From Gammaproteobacteria bacterium (GTDB taxonomy: Bacteria > Pseudomonadota > Gammaproteobacteria > Competibacterales > Competibacteraceae), in NCBI GenBank assembly GCA_024235095.1, contig JACKNC010000001.1, positions 1,091,501 to 1,155,500 of the forward strand: a stretch of DNA of 64,000 bases. Reading direction: 5' to 3'. Made by a program: the position numbers and the translations under genes. Of the stretch, positions 1 to 8,579 are shown piece after piece. Numbering within the stretch: the first letter of the stretch is position 1; each line of letters starts with the position of its first letter. A model generated the notes under the pieces. The model worked only from the letters and a program-made list of their open reading frames with translations, searched no databases and was not told the DNA's origin.

Positions 1-313
1 GCGGAGGGTAGGGAATCTGGCGCAACAGGGGCGGATAGCGAGGATCGGCCAGCGCCAGCAGATAATTGCCGTGCTGCTCCAGCCAGCTGAGATCGGCTTC
101 AACCGACCGCCAGTCTGGCGCGCTTAGATAGTCGAGCGCGGCGCTGGGCAGGTCCAGTCGCCCCCATTCGGCGCGACCCGCAGCAAACACCTCCGCCGCC
201 GAACCAAAGTAGTCTAGCAATCGGGCAAACCGCGCCGGTCCGATGCCCGGCGCGCGCAACAATGCGAGCAACCAGGCCGGATCGTCCGTTGGGGGCGGAA
301 AGATATCGTTCAG
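1..313 (-). CDS. dprA: DprA/Smf DNA-processing protein, N-terminal part only
   Basis: The gene runs off the left edge; about the first 104 codons are visible. DprA loads RecA on incoming single-stranded DNA during natural transformation. The reverse strand reads a helical N-terminal segment containing GIGPARFARLLDYFG and then LADPRYPPLLRQI, typical of the region before the Rossmann-like DprA domain, which lies outside the window. No ATG, GTG or TTG is in frame between the upstream in-frame stop (near 385) and the conserved region. The start given here is a CTG at 313-311 that overlaps the tsaP stop codon, so the start is uncertain. Its position directly after tsaP, divergent from def, matches the Pseudomonas-type order def/tsaP/dprA. 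Identity is fairly sure; the start is not. Confidence 0.8.
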   Translation of the reverse strand, partial: MNDIFPPPTDDPAWLLALLRAPGIGPARFARLLDYFGSAAEVFAAGRAEWGRLDLPSAALDYLSAPDWRSVEADLSWLEQHGNYLLALADPRYPPLLRQIPYPP

Positions 314-1464
314 GGCGTCGTCACCTGGTCCTGCAGACGGATGGCGCGTTCCGCCTGCATCACCAGCGCATAACTCACCAGATCATGCACTTTGTATACC
401 ATGATCAGACCAGAACGTTCGCCCGGCAAGCGCACAGTTCCACCGGAAACCGGGTCATCGACGGTGCGCTCTTTGCTGTAGATCGCCAGCACATGGCCAG
501 GTTCGAGACCTTCCTGAGCGCCCAGATTGATAATCACACTACTATACTGGGTGATCTGAGTCACATCGGTATCCAGCTTGGCGAGAATGAACCCATAGGT
601 ATCCGGCGGCACGGGGTGTGGTTCGAAGCTGTAAAGCTGGGCTTCAGTCTCCAGTGGGAACAGGCGATCGCCCGCGCGGACCGGCGCGACCGTGTTGGCC
701 AGCACCAGGGTTGCTGGATCAGCATCCTTCTCCAGAGCCGCCTGACCGAGATAAATACCTGCGGTGCCGAGATAACGACCGGAATTCGGTTCGCGCAACG
801 GCTCGCTAGGGCGGAACACCTGATAACGCGGCTGGTCAAAAATAGCGCCCCGAGCATAAACCCGGTCGCGGTCGGCATAGACGATTTGCTCATCGTCATC
901 AGCCACAATGTACGGCGAACCTTGCCATTGCGCGTCGCTCAGGATCAGAGCGCGAGTCAGGAAGGATTCAACCGCGTCGCGCGGCACCGGTGGAATCGGC
1001 TGAGTCAATTCCTCGACCCGGATTTGTGGAGACAGCTTGATCAGCGGTACGTCCTCGCGTTCGGCAACTTCCAGTTGCGGTTTTCCGCTGGCATCGTAGC
1101 TGAAACGCAACACGTCGCCGGGATAAATCCGGTTGGGATTGCGAATCTGTGGATTCTGTCGCCAGATTTCGCGCCATTGCCAGGGATTTTGCAGAAACCG
1201 GCCAGCAATGCTCCACAAGGTGTCGCCCGGGACCACCGTGTAGGTTTGGGGGTGGTCGGGGCGTAGCGCAACCGGCCCGGGAGCGGCCGGCGGTTGGCCT
1301 GGAGTCGATCCGGCCAGCAACGGGGGTTCGCCAGGGGTTGAAGCGCCCGAACCGGGTTCGGGCGCATCGGATTCAGAGGGATTCTGGGCGCATGCCCCGA
1401 ACAAAACCGCTGCCGTCAATGACAGAGCAGTTCCGAGGCGCCTTGAGGAACGCGTGATGTTCAT
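310..1464 (-). CDS. tsaP: LysM-domain protein, TsaP-like (type IV pilus secretin-associated)
   Basis: 384 residues. The N-terminus has a signal peptide (hydrophobic run about residues 12-24) ending in FGAC, a weak lipobox, so it may be a lipoprotein. A Pro/Gly-rich linker follows (about 28-72). One LysM peptidoglycan-binding domain sits at about 74-121 (YTVVPGDTLWSIAG, then NPNRIYPGDVLRF). The C-terminal two thirds matches the long extension of TsaP-like proteins. In Pseudomonas and Neisseria, TsaP anchors the type IV pilus secretin to the wall; the function here is inferred from architecture and from its place between def and dprA. The ATG is preceded by AAGGA at a good distance. A plain LysM protein without a pilus role cannot be excluded. 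Confidence 0.8.
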   Translation of the reverse strand: MNITRSSRRLGTALSLTAAVLFGACAQNPSESDAPEPGSGASTPGEPPLLAGSTPGQPPAAPGPVALRPDHPQTYTVVPGDTLWSIAGRFLQNPWQWREIWRQNPQIRNPNRIYPGDVLRFSYDASGKPQLEVAEREDVPLIKLSPQIRVEELTQPIPPVPRDAVESFLTRALILSDAQWQGSPYIVADDDEQIVYADRDRVYARGAIFDQPRYQVFRPSEPLREPNSGRYLGTAGIYLGQAALEKDADPATLVLANTVAPVRAGDRLFPLETEAQLYSFEPHPVPPDTYGFILAKLDTDVTQITQYSSVIINLGAQEGLEPGHVLAIYSKERTVDDPVSGGTVRLPGERSGLIMVYKVHDLVSYALVMQAERAIRLQDQVTTP

Positions 1465-1626
1465 GGTCCTTGCTCATCCTTCGGAGGTACGGGCGGGAGT
1501 GTAGCGGATCACTCCCCTCGCGCAAAGTATAGCCCCGATGCATGAGTTTCTCGTATGATTTCGCATCGAATGGCAAAATCGCAAGACTTAAATTTAAGCA
1601 CCTAACCAGGCTTTCACGGAGGAGTC

Positions 1627-2139
1627 ATGGCGCAACTCAATATACTGCATTATCCCGACCCCCGCTTGCGCAAGCCTGCGCTGCCGGTGGAAACCGTTGA
1701 TGACAGCGTGCGCACCCTGGTCGCCAACATGCTGGAGACCATGTATGCAGCACCGGGCATCGGCTTGGCCGCAACCCAGGTCAATATCCGAAAACGGGTG
1801 GTGGTCATGGACATATCCGAAAATAAAGACCAGCCGCGCGTATTCATCAATCCCACCCTTCTGGAACGCGAAGGCGAAGGCGAAATGGAAGAAGGGTGTC
1901 TCTCGGTGCCCGGTTTCTACGAAACGGTTCGTCGCGCCGAGCGGATTCGGGTCAGCGCGCTTGACGCCGATGGCGAACCCTTTGAGCTGGAAGCGCACGG
2001 TTTGTTGGCGGTATGCATTCAGCACGAGATTGATCATTTGGATGGCAAACTTTTTGTGGACTATCTGTCAGCGCTGAAACGCGACCGCATTCGCAAGAAG
2101 CTGGAAAAGCAGGCTCGCCACGAAGCGCGCGCTGCCTAA
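1627..2139 (+). CDS. def: Peptide deformylase
   Basis: 170 residues, the usual length. The enzyme removes the formyl group from the N-terminal Met of nascent proteins, using a metal ion. All three family motifs are present: GIGLAATQV (about residue 42), EGCLSVPG (about 87) and QHEIDHLDG (about 131). The Cys of the second motif and the two His of the third bind the metal. The start has a strong ribosome site (GGAGGAGTC) just upstream. fmt follows after 2 bases, so the enzymes that add and remove the formyl group are cotranscribed. The gene is divergent from tsaP, with about 160 bases between for both promoters. Confidence 0.97.
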   Translation: MAQLNILHYPDPRLRKPALPVETVDDSVRTLVANMLETMYAAPGIGLAATQVNIRKRVVVMDISENKDQPRVFINPTLLEREGEGEMEEGCLSVPGFYETVRRAERIRVSALDADGEPFELEAHGLLAVCIQHEIDHLDGKLFVDYLSALKRDRIRKKLEKQARHEARAA

Positions 2140-2141
2140 GC

Positions 2142-3086
2142 ATGGATGCGCCGCGCCTGATTTTCGCGGGAACTCCCGAATTCGCTGTTCCCTCTCTGCA
2201 AACCCTGTTGGATGAGGGTTATTCGCCGGTCGCCGTTTATACCCAGCCGGATCGACCGGCGGGACGGGGTCGCCAACTGCGAGCCAGCCCACTTAAAACC
2301 TGTGCTCAAGCCGCCGGGATCCCGGTCTATCAGCCGACCACCTTGCGCGATCCTGTTGTGCAAGCCGAGCTGGCGGCGCTGCAACCGGATTTACTGGTAG
2401 TCGCCGCCTACGGGTTGATCCTGCCGCCCGAGGCGCTGGCTATTCCCCGGCTGGGTTGCGTTAATGTTCACGCTTCGCTCTTACCGCGCTGGCGCGGCGC
2501 AGCCCCCATTCACTGGGCGTTATTGACCGGCGATGACGAGACCGGCATTAGCATCATGCGCATGGAAGCGGGTCTCGACACTGGGCCGGTGTTTACCCAG
2601 GCGGCCTGTCCGATTCCACGGGGCATCACCGGTGGTGAGTTGCACAATGGCCTGGCGATGCTGGGCGCGCTGCTGTTGCAAGCCACCCTGCCGGAACTGC
2701 TGACCGGACGTCTCGTTCCACAACCTCAGGATGACGCGCTGGCGACTTACGCCCCCAAGCTGAGTAAAACCGATCTCGAGCTGGACTGGAGCCGGCCTGC
2801 GCTGGATCTGGAGCGGCGGGTGCTGGCGTTTAACCCTTATCCGGTCACGCATACCCGTCTGGATGATTCTATCCTGCGCATCTGGCGGGCGGTCGCTGAT
2901 GAAGCAGAACCGGTGACTGTGCCGCCGGGTTCGGTGCTGCGCGAGGACCCTTCCGGGATCGTGGTTGCCACCGGTTCTGGCGTTTTGCGGCTGACTGAAG
3001 TGCAACTGCCCGGCGGCAAGCCGTTGCCGGTCGCGGCGTTCCTGAACGCCCGTCGACTGGCCGGCAGGCGGCTGGGCGCGGCATGA
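2142..3086 (+). CDS. fmt: Methionyl-tRNA formyltransferase
   Basis: 314 residues, full family length. It formylates Met-tRNAfMet with 10-formyl-THF for translation initiation. The N-terminal Rossmann domain begins with IFAGTPEFAVPSLQ and carries the formyltransferase signature NVHASLLPRWRGAAPIHWA, with the catalytic Asn/His, followed by GDDETGISIMRMEAGLDTG. A C-terminal tRNA-binding OB-type domain covers about residues 205-310. It lies between def and rsmB and overlaps rsmB by an ATGA junction, which suggests translational coupling. Confidence 0.97.
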   Translation: MDAPRLIFAGTPEFAVPSLQTLLDEGYSPVAVYTQPDRPAGRGRQLRASPLKTCAQAAGIPVYQPTTLRDPVVQAELAALQPDLLVVAAYGLILPPEALAIPRLGCVNVHASLLPRWRGAAPIHWALLTGDDETGISIMRMEAGLDTGPVFTQAACPIPRGITGGELHNGLAMLGALLLQATLPELLTGRLVPQPQDDALATYAPKLSKTDLELDWSRPALDLERRVLAFNPYPVTHTRLDDSILRIWRAVADEAEPVTVPPGSVLREDPSGIVVATGSGVLRLTEVQLPGGKPLPVAAFLNARRLAGRRLGAA

Positions 3087-4420
3087 ACGTCCGCGCGCTG
3101 GCGGCTCAGGTGCTGGGACAGGTTCTGGGCGAGCGCCGATCGCTGGCAACGACGCTGCCCCCCGCTTTGGAACGCGCCGAACGGACGGATCGTGGTCTGC
3201 TCCAGGAATTGTGTCATGGCGTCTGTCGCTGGCATCCCCAATTACAAGCCTTGCTGCAATCGCTGCTGGCGCGGCCGCTGGACCCGCGTGAACCTGCCCT
3301 CCGGGCATTGCTGCTGGTCGGCCTTTACCAATTATGGCATTTACGCATCCCCGAACATGCCGCGGTGGCGGAAACCGTGACCGCCGCCCGACAGTTAAAA
3401 AAATCATGGGCGGCAGGATTGACGAACGCGGTGTTGCGCGCGGCGCTGCGTCGTCGCCAGGAATTGACAGTTGCGCTGGAGAAGGAGCCTGAAGCCTGTA
3501 CCGCCCATCCCCGCTGGTTGCTGCAACGCTTGCAACAGGACTGGCCGGACGATTGGCCGGCTATCGTTGCTGCTAACAATGCCCGCCCACCGTTCACCTT
3601 GCGCGTCAATGCGCGTCACTTTGACCGTAACGCCTGTCAGCAATGGTTGCAGAAGCTGGGATACGATGCCGAACCGTCAGCGGCCGTGGCTACAGCGCTG
3701 ACATTGAATGCAGCAGTCGAACCCGCAACGCTGCCAGGATTCGCCGAAGGCTGGATTTCGGTGCAGGACGCCGCTGCACAACTGGCTGCGCCCTTGCTGG
3801 CGCTGGATGTTCAGCCGGGTTTGCGCGTACTGGACGCCTGCGCTGCGCCAGGTGGCAAGACGGGTCATTTGCTGGAATGTGAACCGCACCTGGAGCTGAC
3901 GGCGCTGGATCAGGACGCCGCTCGCCTGGAGCGCGTCGCAGGGAATCTTAACCGACTGCGGTTTCAGGCGCGTCTGATCGCCGGCGATGCCCGCCAGCCG
4001 GCGGATTGGTGGGACGGTGCGCCCTACGACCGGATTCTGCTAGACGCGCCCTGCTCGGCAACCGGGGTGATTCGCCGCCATCCCGACATCAAACTGCTGC
4101 GTCGGGACAGCGACATCGCCACGCTGGCTGATCAGCAACAAACGCTGCTCACCAGCTTGTGGCCGCTGCTGCGCTCGGAAGGTCAGTTGCTGTACGCGAC
4201 CTGTTCGGTGCTACGGCAGGAAAACGAACAGGTGGTGGATCGTTTTCTTGCGAATCAGTCCGATGCTGAAGAGCACCCGATCACCACGCCCTGGGGGCGC
4301 TCCTTGTCGCATGGTCGGCAGATCCTTCCCGGCGAAGCAGGCATGGACGGATTCTATTACGCCATGTTGGTCAAGCGCGGGCCATCCATCGGGGAGGTTG
4401 CATGTCGGCAGGTCGCTTGA
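3083..4420 (+). CDS. rsmB: 16S rRNA (cytosine-967-C5)-methyltransferase
   Basis: 445 residues. It methylates C967 of 16S rRNA using SAM. An N-terminal NusB-like RNA-binding domain (about 1-140) is followed by the Rossmann methyltransferase domain with the SAM site DACAAPGGKTGHLLE. Two catalytic Cys motifs are present: DAPCSATGVIRRHPD and LLYATCSVLRQENE. The start overlaps the fmt stop by 4 bases, and the 3' end overlaps the next gene by 19 bases. The same gene order occurs in pseudomonads. Confidence 0.96.
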   Translation: MNVRALAAQVLGQVLGERRSLATTLPPALERAERTDRGLLQELCHGVCRWHPQLQALLQSLLARPLDPREPALRALLLVGLYQLWHLRIPEHAAVAETVTAARQLKKSWAAGLTNAVLRAALRRRQELTVALEKEPEACTAHPRWLLQRLQQDWPDDWPAIVAANNARPPFTLRVNARHFDRNACQQWLQKLGYDAEPSAAVATALTLNAAVEPATLPGFAEGWISVQDAAAQLAAPLLALDVQPGLRVLDACAAPGGKTGHLLECEPHLELTALDQDAARLERVAGNLNRLRFQARLIAGDARQPADWWDGAPYDRILLDAPCSATGVIRRHPDIKLLRRDSDIATLADQQQTLLTSLWPLLRSEGQLLYATCSVLRQENEQVVDRFLANQSDAEEHPITTPWGRSLSHGRQILPGEAGMDGFYYAMLVKRGPSIGEVACRQVA

Positions 4421-4980
4421 CCCGACCGTATGGGCAGACCCTGGCCACTGGACTGATTTCCCTACTGGCGTTGCTGAATGCATCGCTGGTCTGGGCGGCC
4501 GGTTTTGAAATTATCAGCGCCTCGACTCGACTGGAAGGCGATGTTTATCGTCTGAACGCCCAGATCGAATACCGCTTCAGCCAGGCCGCGATCGAAGCCT
4601 TGAAAAACGGGGTGCCACTGACCATTGAACTCGAAATGGAGGTTCGCCGACAGCGCGCCTGGGCATGGGATGAAACCGTTTACGCGCTGTCCCAGCGCTT
4701 TCGACTCGAATATCACACTCTCAGCCGGCAATATCTGGTCACCACCCTGAACAGCGGCGAGCGACGCGGCTTCCCCAGCCAAAGCAGTGCCTTGCAGTTC
4801 ATGGGACACATTACCGACTTTCCATTTCTGGATAAAGGCTTGCTGCTGCCGAATCAGCGCTATAAAGGTGCCCTGCGCGCCCGGCTCGACGTCGACGCAT
4901 TGCCGACGCCGTTGCGGCTGTTCGCCTATATTTCCGACGACTGGCGATTGGCAAGCGCATGGCGCGTATGGCGGCTTTGA
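4402..4980 (+). CDS. DUF4390 family exported protein
   Basis: 192 residues. A hydrophobic stretch at about 15-32 ending in VWAAG looks like a signal peptide, so the protein is probably periplasmic. The rest matches the DUF4390 pattern (a beta-rich domain with the stretch LTIELEMEVRRQRAWAWDE and a C-terminal YISDDWRL). The family has no established function but is found just before ntrY in many beta- and gammaproteobacteria. That position suggests a link to envelope signalling through NtrY; this is inference only. It overlaps rsmB at its start and ntrY at its end, so the block is tightly coupled. Confidence 0.8.
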   Translation: MSAGRLTRPYGQTLATGLISLLALLNASLVWAAGFEIISASTRLEGDVYRLNAQIEYRFSQAAIEALKNGVPLTIELEMEVRRQRAWAWDETVYALSQRFRLEYHTLSRQYLVTTLNSGERRGFPSQSSALQFMGHITDFPFLDKGLLLPNQRYKGALRARLDVDALPTPLRLFAYISDDWRLASAWRVWRL

Positions 4981-7205
4981 TTCTGCGCCGACTCGCGCGC
5001 GGCCGGGGATTGTCCGCGATGCTGGCGTTGCTGGGCGTGTTGCTAATCCTCCTAGTGCTTATGAGTGGCGCCACGACCGATTCAGCGCAGTTCCAACAGG
5101 TGTATGGCTGGCTCTTGCTGACCAGCGCCATTGGCCTCGGCTCACTGGCCGCACTCATTCTTTATAACTTGATTGACTTACTGCGACGCTACTGGCGCCG
5201 GTCGCCAGGCGCCGGTTTGACTCTGCGATTGGCCGGCGTCTTCGCGATTCTGGCTATCCTGCCGGTCGCTCTGGTCTATGGTTTTTCGCTGAATTTCTTA
5301 CAGCGCGGCATCGATAGCTGGTTTAATGTCCAGGTAGACCGCGGTCTTGAAGACGCACTGGAACTCAGCCGCACGGCCCTGGATCTACGCATGCGCGACG
5401 TGCTCAAGCAAACCACGCGAATGGCTGAAAGTGTCGCTGAAATCGAAGGCGAACAAGCAGCGCGGCGTCTGGACGACCTGCTAGATTTCAGCGAGGCTTC
5501 CGAACTGACCCTGTTTGGCCGCGATGGACAGATTATCGCAACCGCTGCCGCCGATCCTTCACTGGTTCTGCCCGCGCCGCCCCCGGATACGGTTTTGTTG
5601 CAAGTCCGGCAGGGCCGGAATTATGTCGGTCTAGAGCCGATCGGTGATGCCGGCTTTCATATCCGTGTAGCGGTGCGGGTGGCGGTTCCCGGCGCTGAGG
5701 ATCGTTTGCTCCAAGCGCTGTTTCCGGTCACTGATCGCCTCAGCCTGTTGGCGGACGCCGTACAAGCCGCTTTCGACAGCTATAAGGAGCTGATCTTTTT
5801 ACGCGCGCCGCTCAAAGCCAGCTTTACGCTCATTTTGTCGCTGGCACTGCTGCTGGCCGTGCTGGCGGCCTTCTGGGCGGCGTTTTACACAGCGCGTCGC
5901 TTAGTGCAGCCGCTGCGGGAACTGGCGGAAGGCACCCAGGCAGTGGCGGCTGGCCAGTTTGACAAACAACTGGCGCAAGCCAGCAGCGACGAACTGGGTT
6001 TTCTGGTGCAGTCCTTTAATGAAATGACCCGCAACCTGGCCCAGGCCCGCGATGCAGCGCAGCACAGCCAGCAACAACTGGAGAGCCAGCACGCCTATCT
6101 GGAAACGGTGCTGGCCCGATTGTCTTCCGGGGTGCTCACTATTGATTACGCGGGCCGTTTGCAAACCTGTAACGCCGCCGCCAGTCAGATTCTCGGGGTG
6201 GACTTGCAACCGTTCATCGGCGCCAACAGCCAGCATATCGTCGCTGTCCAGCCAGTGTTGCAGGACTTGATCGACATCATCAGTCCACAATTAATCCAGA
6301 CCGGCGACTGGCGGCAGGAAATTCCCTGGTTCAGTAGCACGGGCCGGCGTATTCTGATGTGTCGCGGCAGTTCGCTACCGGACGCCGTGGGACTGCGTGG
6401 AGGCCATGTCATTGTGTTTGATGACATTACCCATCTGGTGCAGGCCGAACGCGACGCTGCCTGGGCCGAAGTGGCGCGCCGACTAGCCCATGAAATCAAA
6501 AACCCGCTGACGCCGATTCAACTGGCCGCCGAACGCATCCGTCACAAATACCTTAAACAAATGGATGGGGAACAGGGACGGGTGTTGGAACGCGGTACGC
6601 ACACGATCGTTCAGCAGGTGCAGGCGATGAAGGAGATGGTGGACGCCTTCAACGAATACGCCCGACCGCCGCGTCTAAAACTGGCGCCGCTGGACCTGAA
6701 CGAGTTCGTGACCGAGGTGCTGTACCTCTATCGCGATTATCCGGCCAATGTAGAGATTCGCCTGGAACTGGCCCAGGAGCCGCTGTGGATCAACGCTGAC
6801 AAAGGCCGCTTGCGGCAATTGCTGCATAATCTGGTCAAGAACGCCATTGAGGCGATTCACGACGGCCAAGGCTCTACGCTCTGGATCTGCACCCAGCGCG
6901 AGCATGTCACCGGGGCCGATTGCGCCGAATTAATTGTGCGCGACGATGGCCCCGGGTTCCCCGACCACTTGTCAGCCAGCGCCTTTGAGCCTTATGTGAC
7001 TACCAAACCCAAGGGAACCGGACTAGGATTAGCAGTTGTTAAAAAAATCGTCGAGGAACATGGCGGCTGGATTCAGCTGGAAACGCCGGCTGAGGGCGGC
7101 GCCCGGATTGTGATCCGCTTGCCATTCCGCCATGAGGATGGCGAGGTTTCGATAACGCCCGGTGTTCCCGCCGCGCCTTTAAATACCGATCAGGAGGCTG
7201 GATGA
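4959..7205 (+). CDS. ntrY: NtrY-like membrane sensor histidine kinase
   Basis: 748 residues. Three hydrophobic segments lie in the first ~115 residues and a fourth at about 288-313, bracketing a periplasmic domain of about 170 residues. A HAMP domain follows, then a PAS domain (about 380-500), HisKA with the phospho-acceptor in RRLAHEIKNPLTPIQLAA (His near 511), and the ATPase with N box LVKNAIEAI, DDGPGF and GTGLGLAVVKKI. It would phosphorylate the adjacent NtrX. In other bacteria NtrYX senses nitrogen, redox or envelope state; the signal here cannot be told. The start overlaps the DUF4390 gene by 22 bases and the stop overlaps ntrX by 4. Confidence 0.9.
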   Translation: MARMAALILRRLARGRGLSAMLALLGVLLILLVLMSGATTDSAQFQQVYGWLLLTSAIGLGSLAALILYNLIDLLRRYWRRSPGAGLTLRLAGVFAILAILPVALVYGFSLNFLQRGIDSWFNVQVDRGLEDALELSRTALDLRMRDVLKQTTRMAESVAEIEGEQAARRLDDLLDFSEASELTLFGRDGQIIATAAADPSLVLPAPPPDTVLLQVRQGRNYVGLEPIGDAGFHIRVAVRVAVPGAEDRLLQALFPVTDRLSLLADAVQAAFDSYKELIFLRAPLKASFTLILSLALLLAVLAAFWAAFYTARRLVQPLRELAEGTQAVAAGQFDKQLAQASSDELGFLVQSFNEMTRNLAQARDAAQHSQQQLESQHAYLETVLARLSSGVLTIDYAGRLQTCNAAASQILGVDLQPFIGANSQHIVAVQPVLQDLIDIISPQLIQTGDWRQEIPWFSSTGRRILMCRGSSLPDAVGLRGGHVIVFDDITHLVQAERDAAWAEVARRLAHEIKNPLTPIQLAAERIRHKYLKQMDGEQGRVLERGTHTIVQQVQAMKEMVDAFNEYARPPRLKLAPLDLNEFVTEVLYLYRDYPANVEIRLELAQEPLWINADKGRLRQLLHNLVKNAIEAIHDGQGSTLWICTQREHVTGADCAELIVRDDGPGFPDHLSASAFEPYVTTKPKGTGLGLAVVKKIVEEHGGWIQLETPAEGGARIVIRLPFRHEDGEVSITPGVPAAPLNTDQEAG

Positions 7206-8572
7206 GCGCGCCCTATATTCTGGTCGTCGATGACGAACCCGATATTCGCGACCTGGTGATGGAAATTCTGGAAGATGAAGGCTATAGCGTAGCGATCGCA
7301 GAAAACGCCGCCGCCGCCCGCGAAGCGCGCCGCGCCCAACGGCCTGATTTGATCCTGCTCGATATCTGGATGCCGGATACCGATGGCATCACGCTGCTTA
7401 AGGAATGGAGCGAAGGGGACCATTTGCCCTGTCCGGTGATCATGATGTCCGGCCACGGCACCGTGGAAACCGCGGTGGAAGCCACCCGCCTGGGTGCCTA
7501 CGATTTCATCGAGAAGCCGTTGTCGATGGCCAAGCTGCTATTGACTGTGGAGCGGGCGTTGGAGGCCGACCGGCTGGCGCGGGAAAATCAGAACCTGCGC
7601 CGTCAGCAACGCACGGTCTCTGAACCGGTAGGGCGTAGCGAGGTCGTGCAACGGTTGCGCGCACAGGTGCTGAAAATCGCGCAACACGATGCCCCGGCGC
7701 TGATCTTTGGCGAACCGGGCACGGGCAAAGAGGTATACGCCCGGTTCCTGCACGCCCACAGTCCACGACGCGATGGGCCATTCGTGGATGTCGGCGTGGG
7801 TTCCATCGCCCGGGAAAACGCCAGCCTAGAGTTATTTGGCTCGGAGCAGGGCGAACGCATTCACTATGGCCGGCTGGAACAGGCCAGCGGCGGCACTCTG
7901 TTTCTCGACGAACTGGCCGACATGGACCTCGAAGCTCAAGCTAAGCTGGCCAGCGCTCTGGAGAATGGCTCCTTTCTGCGCATTGGCGGCAAGGAGTCGG
8001 TGCGGGTTAACGTGCGGGTGGTGACTGCTACCCATCGCGATCTGGAGCAGGAAGTGGCGCTGGAACGGTTCCGCGAAGATTTGTACTACCAGCTCAACGT
8101 GGTGCCCATCAAGTTGCCGCCGCTGCGTGAGCATATTGAAGACGTGCCGGAATTGCTCAACTACTATGTCAGTTATTTTGTCGATCAGGAAAACCTGACT
8201 TATCGCCACTTTACGCTGGCGGCGCAGAACCGGCTGCGCAACTACAATTGGCCGGGCAACATCCGCGAACTCAAGAATCTGGTGCAGCGCCTGCTGATTC
8301 TGGGCAGTGAGGAAGAAATCACCCAGGAAGAAGTGGATGCTGCGGTGCGCGGCGCGACTTCCGCCAAATCGCATGATGTGGGCAGCATTCCCCTGAACTT
8401 GCCGCTACGCGAAGCCCGTGAGCAATTCGAGCGCACTTATTTAATGCAGCAATTCCGTGAATGCGAGGGTAACGTCGCACGCCTGGCCGAACGCGTCGGC
8501 ATGGAGCGCACTAACCTGTACCGGAAATTGCGCGCATTGGGAATTGACCCTAAAAAAGCCTTGGACGAATGA
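7202..8572 (+). CDS. ntrX: NtrX-like response regulator (AAA+ and Fis-type HTH)
   Basis: 456 residues. The receiver domain (1-120) has VVDDEPDIRD, phospho-acceptor Asp in LILLDIWMP and the Lys in IEKPL. The AAA+ domain has Walker A GEPGTGKE and Walker B GTLFLDELADM plus the arginine stretch FREDLYYQLNVV. The C-terminus is a Fis-like HTH (EGNVARLAERVGMERTNLYRKLRALGI). The GAFTGA loop needed to contact sigma-54 is absent: after ELFGSEQGE comes RIHYGRLEQASGG. The protein is therefore probably not a conventional sigma-54 activator, as in several NtrX groups. It is coupled to ntrY by a 4-base overlap. Confidence 0.9.
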   Translation: MSAPYILVVDDEPDIRDLVMEILEDEGYSVAIAENAAAAREARRAQRPDLILLDIWMPDTDGITLLKEWSEGDHLPCPVIMMSGHGTVETAVEATRLGAYDFIEKPLSMAKLLLTVERALEADRLARENQNLRRQQRTVSEPVGRSEVVQRLRAQVLKIAQHDAPALIFGEPGTGKEVYARFLHAHSPRRDGPFVDVGVGSIARENASLELFGSEQGERIHYGRLEQASGGTLFLDELADMDLEAQAKLASALENGSFLRIGGKESVRVNVRVVTATHRDLEQEVALERFREDLYYQLNVVPIKLPPLREHIEDVPELLNYYVSYFVDQENLTYRHFTLAAQNRLRNYNWPGNIRELKNLVQRLLILGSEEEITQEEVDAAVRGATSAKSHDVGSIPLNLPLREAREQFERTYLMQQFRECEGNVARLAERVGMERTNLYRKLRALGIDPKKALDE

Positions 8573-8579
8573 TGCTGCT

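Noticed and set aside
262..1266. Long open frame antisense to tsaP
   Set aside because: It has no family signature or ribosome site and lies over a clear gene; similar shadow frames oppose many GC-rich genes here.
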